The notes below the pieces were generated by a model. That model worked only from the letters and a program-made list of their open reading frames with translations. It was not told the origin of the DNA and did not search any database. Below, in pieces: positions 15,396 to 22,466 of a stretch of 64,000 bases of DNA; within the stretch, counting starts at the first letter, position 1; each line of letters starts with the position of its first letter. This DNA comes from Fen-178 sp963722575. GTDB taxonomy: Bacteria > Acidobacteriota > Terriglobia > Bryobacterales > Bryobacteraceae. The position numbers and the translations under genes were made by a program. The stretch spans positions 310,001 to 374,000 of the forward strand of contig CAVRNR010000003.1 in NCBI GenBank assembly GCA_963722575.1, read 5' to 3'.

Positions 15396-18110
15396 ATGAA
15401 GTCGCGACCGATGCACACGTTGGCGGCACTGATTTTCGTGGCGGCGTTGGCGGGCCAGACCACACCCAAGATGACTACTCCCCAAGAAGCGCTGGGGTTC
15501 AACCTGGGCGACGATTACCAGGTGGCCAACTACAGCCAGCTCGAGGCCTGGTGGAAGAAACTCGCCGCCGAGTCCGATCGCATGAAGCTGGTGGACATCG
15601 GCCCCACGGCCGAGGGCCGGCGCCAGTACATGGCGATTATCACTTCGCCCGAGAACATGAAGCGCCTCGATCATTACAAGGAGATCTCCCGCCGGCTGGC
15701 GCTGGCCGAGGGGATCACGGAAGATCAGGCCCGCGCGCTGGCCCGCGAGGGCAAAGCCGTGGTGTGGATCGATGGCGGGCTGCACGCCAGCGAGACCGTG
15801 GGCTCGCAGCAGCTCATGGAGATGGTCTACCAGATGGCGGTCCGCACTGATCCGGAGACCATGCGATTTCTCAACGACGTGATTCTGCTGTCGGTGCCGG
15901 CCAACCCAGACGGCCAGGAACTGGTCGCCAACTGGTACATGCGCGGATCGGAGAATCCGGACGCGCCTCTGAAGGACCCGCTCCGGCGCACCATGGGCGG
16001 CCTGCCCAGGCTGTGGGCCAAGTACATCGGCCACGACGACAACCGCGACTTCTACATGTCCAACATGCCGGAGACCACCAACATGAACCGTCAGCTTTTT
16101 CTGGAGTGGTTTCCGCAGATCATGTACAACCACCACCAGACGGGACCGGCCGGCGCGGTGGTTTTCATGCCGCCCTTCCGCGACCCGTTCAACTACAACT
16201 TCGATCCGCTGATTCCGCTGGGAATCGAGCTGGTGGGCACGGCCATGCACAGCCGCCTGGTGGCGGAAGGCAAGGGCGGCAGCGCCATGCGCAGCGGAGC
16301 CAATTACTCGACGTGGTGGAACGGCGGCCTGCGCACCATCACTTACTTCCACAACATGATCGGCATCCTCACGGAGATCATCGGCAGTCCTACGCCGATG
16401 ACCATCCCGTTGGTGCCGGGCAAGCAGTTGCCGCAAGGGGACTGGCCCATGCCGGTGGTCCCCCAACTATGGCACTACCGGCAATCCATCGAGTACGAGA
16501 TCTCGAATAACCGGGCCATGCTCGACGTGGCGTCCCGCTATCGCGAGACGTTCCTGTTCAACATCTGGCGCATGGGAATGAATTCGATCGAGAAGGGCGG
16601 CAAGGATTACTGGACGGTCACGCCCAAGCGCATTGCCGCGCTGGAAGCAGCGGCTGGCGGCGGATCTAACGACCGCCCGGTTCCCATGGAACTTTACAAC
16701 ACCGTCCTGCACGATCCCAAGATGCGCGATCCGCGCGGTTACATCATTCCGTCGGACCAGGCTGATTTCGCCACCGCCACCGAGTTCGTCAACGCTCTTC
16801 TCAAGACCGGCATCACAGTGCTGAGAGCCACTTCCGCATTCCAGGTGGCCGGCAAGAGCTATCCCGCCGGGTCGTACGTGGTGAAGACCGCGCAGGCATT
16901 CCGCCCGCACGTCATGGATATGTTCGAGCCGCAGGACCATCCCAACGATTTTGCGTATCCCGGCGGCCCTCCCAATCCCCCGTACGACATCACCGGCTGG
17001 ACGCTGGCGTTGCAGATGGGCGTCGAGTTCGATCGCGTCAGCGAGGGCTTCGACGGTCCGTTCACGAAGATCGACGGGCTTCTGCCCGCGCCGGCCAGCT
17101 CAGTTAGAGGGCCTTCGAACCCGGCCGGTTACCTGATCAGCCACCGCATCAACAACTCCTTCGTGCTGATCAACAGGCTGTTGAAGGCCGGCGCCGGCGT
17201 GTACTGGCTGAAGAAGCGGGAGATGGCCGGCGGCCGGGATCTGGGCACGGGCGCCATCTGGATTCCGGCTTCGGCAGCCACGCGCCCCATACTCGAGCGC
17301 GGCGCGAAGGATCTCGGAGTACCCGTCGATGCCGTGGCCAAAGCGCCCGCCGGCGAGGCGCTGAAGCTCCAGCCCATCCGCATCGGCCTGTGCGACCAGT
17401 ATGGCGGCTCCATGCCTTCCGGCTGGACGCGCTGGCTCTTCGAGCAGTACGAGTTTCCCTTCGAGGTGGTCTACCCGCCGGCGCTCGATGCCGGCGGCTT
17501 GAAAAGTAAGTTCGATGTCCTGGTGTTGACCGATGGGGCCATCCGCCGCGGCGGCGGTGGTGGCGGCGACAGAATCACGGAAGACAAGACCGGTCCGCAG
17601 CTCAAGAAATTCGTCGAGTCGGGCGGGTCCATCGTGACCATTGGAAGCTCCACCAGCTTGGCAGAGTGGTTCGGCATTCCCGTGAAGAACTACCTCGCGG
17701 AGGAAGGCCCGGACGGCAAGGACCGCCCGCTGCCGCGCGAGAAGTTCTATATTCCGGGATCGCTGCTCAGGGCCAACGTCGACAACACCAACCCCTTGGC
17801 GTACGGCATGCCGGCGCAGGTGGATGTTTTCTTCGACAGCAGCCCGGTGTTCCGCCTGGAGCCAGACCCCGAGTTGAAGCACACCGCGGCGGTGGCCTGG
17901 TTCTCCGGTTCGGAGGTTCTGGACAGCGGCTGGGCCTGGGGCCAGCAGTATCTCGATGGGGGAACGGCGGTGGCCGAGGCCTCCGTGGGCAAAGGCAAGC
18001 TGGTGCTGCTGGGTCCGGAAGTGAATTTCCGCGACCAGCCGCACGGCACCTACAAGCTGCTGTTTAATGGCCTCTACTACGGCAGCGCGAAGGCGGCGGC
18101 GTTGCCGTAG
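15396..18110 (+). CDS. Secreted M14-type zinc carboxypeptidase
   Basis: The 904-residue product has a signal peptide (ALIFVAALAGQ, residues 11-21) and an N-terminal peptidase M14 domain: GGLHASET with zinc ligands His130 and Glu133, then PANPDGQE, then YNHHQTGP where the third zinc His lies. The remaining 500 residues contain a glutamine-amidotransferase-like segment (KFDVLVLTDGA, GGSIVTIGS) seen in large acidobacterial M14 proteins. It likely digests peptides outside the cytoplasm. The start at 15396 has no ribosome site, but TAAACT lies seven bases upstream, hinting at leaderless transcription; an alternative ATG is at 15363. Confidence 0.85.
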   Translation: MKSRPMHTLAALIFVAALAGQTTPKMTTPQEALGFNLGDDYQVANYSQLEAWWKKLAAESDRMKLVDIGPTAEGRRQYMAIITSPENMKRLDHYKEISRRLALAEGITEDQARALAREGKAVVWIDGGLHASETVGSQQLMEMVYQMAVRTDPETMRFLNDVILLSVPANPDGQELVANWYMRGSENPDAPLKDPLRRTMGGLPRLWAKYIGHDDNRDFYMSNMPETTNMNRQLFLEWFPQIMYNHHQTGPAGAVVFMPPFRDPFNYNFDPLIPLGIELVGTAMHSRLVAEGKGGSAMRSGANYSTWWNGGLRTITYFHNMIGILTEIIGSPTPMTIPLVPGKQLPQGDWPMPVVPQLWHYRQSIEYEISNNRAMLDVASRYRETFLFNIWRMGMNSIEKGGKDYWTVTPKRIAALEAAAGGGSNDRPVPMELYNTVLHDPKMRDPRGYIIPSDQADFATATEFVNALLKTGITVLRATSAFQVAGKSYPAGSYVVKTAQAFRPHVMDMFEPQDHPNDFAYPGGPPNPPYDITGWTLALQMGVEFDRVSEGFDGPFTKIDGLLPAPASSVRGPSNPAGYLISHRINNSFVLINRLLKAGAGVYWLKKREMAGGRDLGTGAIWIPASAATRPILERGAKDLGVPVDAVAKAPAGEALKLQPIRIGLCDQYGGSMPSGWTRWLFEQYEFPFEVVYPPALDAGGLKSKFDVLVLTDGAIRRGGGGGGDRITEDKTGPQLKKFVESGGSIVTIGSSTSLAEWFGIPVKNYLAEEGPDGKDRPLPREKFYIPGSLLRANVDNTNPLAYGMPAQVDVFFDSSPVFRLEPDPELKHTAAVAWFSGSEVLDSGWAWGQQYLDGGTAVAEASVGKGKLVLLGPEVNFRDQPHGTYKLLFNGLYYGSAKAAALP

Positions 18111-18133
18111 AACCCAAAACCTAAAACCAAATG

Positions 18134-18238
18134 GCCACGGATGAACACGGATGAACACGGATAAGCAAAAATCCTAAGACAAGATTCTTGGATTTCTTGT
18201 TCTTGTCTTATCCGTGTTTATCCGTGTTCATCCGTGGC
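18134..18238. repeat. Long inverted repeat with ATCCGTG units
   Basis: A 32-base left arm (18134-18165) and a 32-base right arm (18207-18238) are complementary with one mismatch, and each is built from repeats of CACGGATGAA/CACGGATAA units. A second shorter inverted pair (AAGACAAGA with TCTTGTCTT) sits inside. It lies between the convergent M14 peptidase and GNAT genes and could act as a bidirectional terminator. From memory, this motif is widespread in soil and aquatic bacterial genomes. Confidence 0.8.
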
Positions 18239-18248
18239 TAAATTCTTC

Positions 18249-18755
18249 TTACTCTCGCTCCGCCAACCGGTCGATGGCCGGCCCGGTGAGCCGGAAAATG
18301 GTCCACTCGTCCAGGGGGACCGCGCCCAGGCTCCTGTAAAACTCGATGGCGGGCGTGTTCCAGTCGAGCACGGCCCATTCCATCCGGGCGCAGCCGCGCT
18401 CCGTGGCGATGCGCGCCAGTTCGCCCAGCAGCGCCTTGCCGATGCCGCGGCCGCACATCGCGGGGCGGACGAACAAATCCTCCAGATATAACCCCCGCCG
18501 GCCTTGCCAGGTGGAGAAGTTGTGAAAAAAGAGGGCCAATCCGGCGGTCTCGCCCTCGACCTCCGCCAACAGCACTTCGCCGGCGGGCTTGGCGCCAAAC
18601 AGCGACTCGCGCAGAACCTCCTGGTTGACGGGCACCTCTTCGGGGCGCGCTTTCTCATACTCGGCAAGCCCGTGGATGAGCGCCAGAATGACCGGGATAT
18701 CGTCTTCCACGCCCGGTCTGATGTGTATGTCGGACATTTTGGCTGGTTGTGCCAT
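18249..18755 (-). CDS. GNAT-family N-acetyltransferase
   Basis: The 168-residue product is a GNAT enzyme resembling diamine (spermidine/spermine) acetyltransferases: an N-terminal IRPGVEDDIPVILALIHGLAEYEK, LYLEDLFVRPAMCGRGIGKALL for the acetyl-CoA loop (motif A, with R/Q-x-x-G-x-G/A pattern), and WAVLDWNTPAIEFYRSLGA for motif B. It would acetylate an amine with acetyl-CoA in the cytoplasm; the substrate is not certain. An alternative start is MSDIHIRPG at 18737. The gene is divergent from the esterase with only 51 bases between them, so their promoters overlap. Confidence 0.85.
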   Translation of the reverse strand: MAQPAKMSDIHIRPGVEDDIPVILALIHGLAEYEKARPEEVPVNQEVLRESLFGAKPAGEVLLAEVEGETAGLALFFHNFSTWQGRRGLYLEDLFVRPAMCGRGIGKALLGELARIATERGCARMEWAVLDWNTPAIEFYRSLGAVPLDEWTIFRLTGPAIDRLAERE

Positions 18756-18806
18756 TCTAACCGATAGGGGGCGCGGTAATCACTGGAACCGCGCCATAAT
18801 CGACTC

Positions 18807-19694
18807 ATGAGCCGCATTCCGCTTGCATTAATCTTGACGGTGGGCGCGCTGGTTGCCCAGGCGCCGCCCAATATGCCGAAAGCCGACCCGTTGTGGCCCG
18901 GCGCCGCGCCCGGCGCCCTGGGCACTCAGGACGAAGACCAGCCCACGCTCGCGCCGTATCTCGTGCCGCAGGGCCGCGGGACCGGCACGGCGGTGATCGT
19001 GTGCCCCGGCGGCGGCTATTCCCACCTGTCGATGGACAAGGAAGGCGACCAGGTGGCGCGCTGGCTGAATTCCATCGGGGTCGCGGCCTTCGTGTTGAAA
19101 TACCGGCTGGGACCGAAATATCACCACCCTGTGGAACTGGGCGACGCGCAGCGCGCCATCCGCACCGTCCGCTACAAGGCCGCCGAGCTCCGGGTGCTGC
19201 CGGACCGCATCGGCATCATGGGCTTCTCGGCCGGCGGCCACCTGGCCTCCACGGCCGGCACGCATTTCGACGCCGGTAACGCGACTGCCGCGGACCCCAT
19301 CGACCGCGTGAGCAGCCGTCCCGATTTCCTGGTGCTGTGCTACCCGGTGGTCACGTTCGGCCAGTTCGCGCATCGCGGTTCGCGCGAAATGCTGCTGGGC
19401 GATAATCCCGATCCCAAGCTGGTCGAGAACCTCTCCAACGAATTGCAGGTGACGCCGCAGACGCCGCCCACGTTCTTGTTCCACACCACCTCGGACCCCA
19501 CCGTGCCGGTGGAAAACAGCGTGCAATTCTACATGGCGCTGCGCAAAGCCGGGGTCCCCGCCGAGATGCACATTTACGAGCGCGGCCCGCACGGCGTCGG
19601 CCTCGCCGCGACGGACGAAGCGCTCTCCTCCTGGCCGGCGCGCCTGGCGGACTGGCTGCGCGTGCGCGGCCTGCTCAACGCCGCGGCGAAATAG
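18807..19694 (+). CDS. Secreted alpha/beta-hydrolase (acetylxylan esterase-like)
   Basis: The 295-residue product has a signal peptide (ALILTVGALVAQ) and an alpha/beta-hydrolase fold of the BD-FAE or acetyl-esterase type: an oxyanion region CPGGGYSHLS, nucleophile Ser141 in GFSAGGHL, an acidic residue in the TSDPTVPVENS segment and the terminal His in RGPHGVGL. Relatives remove acetyl or feruloyl groups from xylan and pectin side chains. It fits the plant cell wall diet of the window. CATAAT lies six bases upstream of ATG 18807 and no ribosome site is seen, suggesting a leaderless mRNA. Confidence 0.85.
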   Translation: MSRIPLALILTVGALVAQAPPNMPKADPLWPGAAPGALGTQDEDQPTLAPYLVPQGRGTGTAVIVCPGGGYSHLSMDKEGDQVARWLNSIGVAAFVLKYRLGPKYHHPVELGDAQRAIRTVRYKAAELRVLPDRIGIMGFSAGGHLASTAGTHFDAGNATAADPIDRVSSRPDFLVLCYPVVTFGQFAHRGSREMLLGDNPDPKLVENLSNELQVTPQTPPTFLFHTTSDPTVPVENSVQFYMALRKAGVPAEMHIYERGPHGVGLAATDEALSSWPARLADWLRVRGLLNAAAK

Positions 19695-19701
19695 GCCGCA
19701 T

Positions 19702-19875
19702 TCACCGGACCGCCCGCGCGATCGGCTTGATAATTTCTCCGTCCGGCCCGTGGACCGTGACTTCGACCTTATCGGTCGTATCCGGCGGGACGTGAGAAAT
19801 GCGGCTGCGCTGGACCATCCAGCAGAAGTATAAGAACACGGCGAAGCAAATGACAGCCGGAACTTTGGCCTTCAC
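19702..19875 (-). CDS. Small membrane protein, GTG start
   Basis: A 57-residue frame with a GTG start at 19875 begins VKAKVPAVICFAVFLYFCWMV, a single membrane span, and continues with a polar tail (VEVTVHGPDGEIIKPIARAV). Composition and codon pattern look coding: third positions are strongly G/C. I do not recognise a family. It is convergent with the esterase, seven bases away. A weak AAGG lies before the start. A small membrane protein or the remains of a larger gene are both possible. Confidence 0.4.
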   Translation of the reverse strand: MKAKVPAVICFAVFLYFCWMVQRSRISHVPPDTTDKVEVTVHGPDGEIIKPIARAVR

Positions 19876-19946
19876 TGCCTTATGCTACTACGGCAGCGGA
19901 TGTTCGGACGGATCTTCCCCCTGAGCTAAGGCGATGGTCTGTCCCA

Positions 19947-20867
19947 CGTTGCCCCTACGCCCTAAACTCCACCGACCGCGCGAACTTCACCGCCGGGTGG
20001 TCCCGCAATTGCGCCAGCACCGATTCCGGCACCAGCTCGTCGGTCGAAACCAGCGCTACCGCCTCTAGCGGTTCGCCGGCGGCGGTCGGGGCATCCCTCC
20101 GCCCCAACGAGAAATTCGCGATGTTGATTTTGTTGCGGCCCAACACCGTCCCCACGTGGCCGATTACGCCGGGCACGTCCTGGTTCCGCATGTAGATCAG
20201 GAAGCCGGCCAGCGTGATTTCGCAATGGATGCCATCCACCTGGATCAGGCGCGGTTTGTCGAGCAGCACCACGCCTTCCACCACCGTGACGCCCGCGTCG
20301 GTCTCCACCTCGAGGCGGATGGAATCGGTGTGAATGGAGCGCTTCTCGTGCGCCTCCGCCACGTTCCACCCGCGGTGCTCGGCCATCTGCCCGGCATTGA
20401 CCAGGTTGGCCTTCCGCGTGCTCGAGCGGGTCAGCAAACCGGCCAGGCCGGCGTTGCGCAACAGGCGGGTGTTGCCGTCGCCGATCTTGCCGAAATAGGT
20501 CAGCCGCACGGTGCGCGGGTTGCCGGTGGCGATGTATGAGGCGAATTCGCCCAGCCCCTGGGCCAGCGCGATGTAGGGACCCAGGGCGTGGTACTGCTCC
20601 GGCGAAAGCGAGGGCATATTGACCGCGTTGATGGCCACGCCGTTTTGCAGGTATTCCACCACCTGCTCGGCGATGCGCACCCCCACGATCTCCTGCGCCT
20701 CCTCGGTGGAGCCGCCGATGTGCGGCGTGGCGAACACGGCGTCGAACGTGAATAGCGGGAATCCGGCGGGCGGCGGCTCGGCGGAGTACACGTCCATGGC
20801 CACACCGGCAACCTTGCCGGATTGAACGGCTTCGAGCAGCGCCGCCTCGTCCACTAGCTCGCCGCGC
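19947..20867 (-). repeat. Direct repeat, left arm (serA 3' segment)
   Basis: This segment is nearly identical to 25848-26768 (constant offset of 5901 bases). Mismatches are scattered and few, with a small cluster at the outer left edge. The right boundary is abrupt within codons shared with the intact gene. Confidence 0.9.
19955..20867 (-). pseudogene. Truncated second copy of serA (C-terminal part)
   Basis: This frame corresponds to the last 300 or so residues of the intact D-3-phosphoglycerate dehydrogenase at 25856-27448, with about three amino-acid differences (for example FRA for FRT at the end, GNTR for GNTS). It contains the end of the nucleotide-binding domain, the intervening domain and the ACT regulatory domain. 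The catalytic N-terminal region is absent: identity stops at 20867 and unrelated sequence follows. No start or ribosome site fits. It lies in the same orientation as the intact gene and forms one arm of a 0.92 kb direct repeat. Confidence 0.9.
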
Positions 20868-21012
20868 AGGCAAAACCGCTACACCGTGGCGGTCTTGGAT
20901 CGGTCTTCCAGGTCTTGCATCCCGGCACGCTTCCGAGAATGCATACGGAATGCCGGTGGTGCACGTTTGCCGCGGTTCTTACCCCCGCGGCTCGATTACG
21001 CAGTATTTGCGA

Positions 21013-21032
21013 ATCGAACAGAAGTGTTCGAT
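21013..21032. promoter_or_regulatory. Candidate HicB operator
   Basis: ATCGAACA-GAAG-TGTTCGAT is a perfect 8-4-8 inverted repeat ending nine bases before the hicA start codon. HicB proteins with a helix-turn-helix tail, like the one here, repress their own operon, so this is a good operator candidate. Confidence 0.55.
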
Positions 21033-21041
21033 GATTGAGAT

Positions 21042-21254
21042 ATGAAGGGCAGCGAATTTCTTCGCAAGGCGAGAGCCTTCGCCAGGCGGAACAAACTCGC
21101 GTGCCGCTGGGTTCCGGAACGTGGGTCGGGCAGCCATGGCACACTCTACGTTGGCGCGCGCTTCACTGTCGTGAAGGATCTCAAGAAGGAACTCGGCCCC
21201 GGCTTGCTGTCCGACATGTACAAGCAACTCGGCATTCGCAAGGAGGATCTGTAA
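21042..21254 (+). CDS. hicA: HicA mRNA interferase toxin
   Basis: The 70-residue protein has the HicA double-stranded-RNA-binding-like fold pattern: a first helix (GSEFLRKARAFARRN), then GSGSHGTLYVG with the catalytic His32, and a terminal KDLKKELGPGLLSDMYKQLGI block. HicA cleaves mRNA and arrests growth unless bound by HicB. The stop codon overlaps the hicB start by one base (TAATG). The pair lies between the two serA repeat arms, within a patch that appears to have been inserted or duplicated. Confidence 0.92.
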   Translation: MKGSEFLRKARAFARRNKLACRWVPERGSGSHGTLYVGARFTVVKDLKKELGPGLLSDMYKQLGIRKEDL

Positions 21255-21691
21255 TGTTCACCGCCGCCTATCCCGCCAGTTTTCTACGCGAGGAGAATGG
21301 CAGAGGCTTTCACGTCCGGTTCCAGGATCTGCCCGAAGCTCTAACTGGGGGAGACGATCTCGAAGACACGCTGGTGCAGGCCGCCGACTGCCTGGCCGAA
21401 GCCCTTGCCGGACGGATCGTCCGCGGCGACGCAATTCCGGCCCCTTCCAAATTGAAGCGCGGCCAATATCCGATCGGCGTTCCCCTCTACCTGGCGCCGA
21501 AGCTTGCCCTCTATCTGGCCATGCGCGAAGGCGGGATGCGAAATACGGAATTGGCGAAGCGGCTTGGCGTCAGCGAAACCGTTGTCCGCCGGATGCTCGA
21601 CCCCAAGCACTCCACAAAGCCCGAGAACATTCAAGCCGCGCTGGCAGCGCTCGGCAAGCGGATCGTTGTCGGATTTGAGGACGCGGCGTAG
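21254..21691 (+). CDS. hicB: HicB antitoxin with helix-turn-helix tail
   Basis: The 145-residue product begins MFTAAYPASFLREENGRGF, the degenerate RNase-H-like HicB fold with the GRGFHVRFQDLPEALTGGDDLEDTL core, and ends in a DNA-binding domain (NTELAKRLGVSETVVRRML). It neutralises HicA and should repress the operon. AAGGAGG sits before ATG 21254, and the gene overlaps hicA by one base. A perfect inverted repeat lies nine bases upstream of hicA and is the likely binding site. The length and domain order are normal for HicB of this type. Confidence 0.92.
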   Translation: MFTAAYPASFLREENGRGFHVRFQDLPEALTGGDDLEDTLVQAADCLAEALAGRIVRGDAIPAPSKLKRGQYPIGVPLYLAPKLALYLAMREGGMRNTELAKRLGVSETVVRRMLDPKHSTKPENIQAALAALGKRIVVGFEDAA

Positions 21692-22121
21692 CAGGTCGCG
21701 GCCAGCGTGAAGACCAAACCGCAGCGAGGGAAGTCCCACTTTGCCAGCCGGCGAGTCAAATCGGCAGCTTGGCGACTCTCGTCCTAGTGGAATACATAAA
21801 CGGTCCCGAGGGCGTTTCTCGGTCCTAATATCGGCAACGCCTCGGTGCAGCCAGTCACTTCAGCGGCTTGGGCGTCTCTTGGTCGTGTGGCTTCGACAGC
21901 GGCCGGTACTCCCAATTGAGACGATGACGATGGGAGTCGTGCAAGCTGCCGAGACTAAACGAATCGGAGCGGCGCGCCGAGCTGGTTGTCGAAGCAGTTA
22001 TACCCGGCTCGACTACGGTTTGCCAAAGAATAGCGCTTGGCAAGACAGTTCACTGGGAAACCAACAGGTCGCTGCCCTGATGTGGTATCCTTCCTGTTGG
22101 AAACCCAAAAAGGAGGATTGC
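21692..22121. other. Intergenic region before padR
   Basis: No coding frame is supported over these 430 bases. Near its end, an inverted repeat (22061-22100) precedes the PadR gene. The composition is more mixed than the flanks and I see nothing else. Confidence 0.4.
22061..22100. promoter_or_regulatory. Candidate PadR operator/promoter
   Basis: CCAACAGG (22061-22068) and its complement CCTGTTGG (22093-22100) are perfect 8-base arms with 24 bases between them. A TGTGGTATCCT segment inside could be the promoter -10 region. The repeat ends 21 bases before padR, so it may be where PadR represses its own operon. This is inspection only. Confidence 0.4.
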
Positions 22122-22466
22122 ATGCCAAAATCCGACGTGCCGCAGGGCACGTTAGCGCTCATGGTCCTCAAGACCCTCGAAGTCCTGGAGCCGCTGCACG
22201 GCTACGGGATCGCCCGCCGCATCGAGCAGATCAGCGGGGATCTTCTCGCCGTGAATCAAGGCACGCTCTATCCGGTGTTATTGAAGCTGGAGCAGGAGGG
22301 AACGATCGCGTCGGAGTTACGCGCATCCGAAAACAACCGGCGGGCTCGCTACTATCGCATGACCCGGGCCGGACGAAAGCGGCTGCGCGCCGAGGCCCGT
22401 CACTGGGAGCAAACCGCGACCATCATCGGAAGGTTTTTTGCTGCGAAAGCGGAGGACCTGTCATGA
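22122..22466 (+). CDS. PadR-family transcriptional regulator
   Basis: The 114-residue product from ATG 22122 (AAGGAGG seven bases upstream) is a PadR winged-helix protein: MPKSDVPQGTLALMVLKTLE, then HGYGIARRIEQISG, LAVNQGTLYPVLLKLEQEG in the recognition helix region, and ARYYRMTRAGRKRL. It lacks the long C-terminal coiled coil of PadR itself, as in most acidobacterial subfamily-2 members. Its stop overlaps the start of the FtsX-type permease (ATGA). This pairing of PadR with an ADOP permease is a hallmark of Acidobacteria and implies the regulator controls the permease. Confidence 0.92.
   Translation: MPKSDVPQGTLALMVLKTLEVLEPLHGYGIARRIEQISGDLLAVNQGTLYPVLLKLEQEGTIASELRASENNRRARYYRMTRAGRKRLRAEARHWEQTATIIGRFFAAKAEDLS

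Noticed and set aside
20156..20539. Frames opposite both serA copies (also 26057-26440)
   Set aside because: They are identical by virtue of the duplicated DNA and are antisense to SerA; no independent support.
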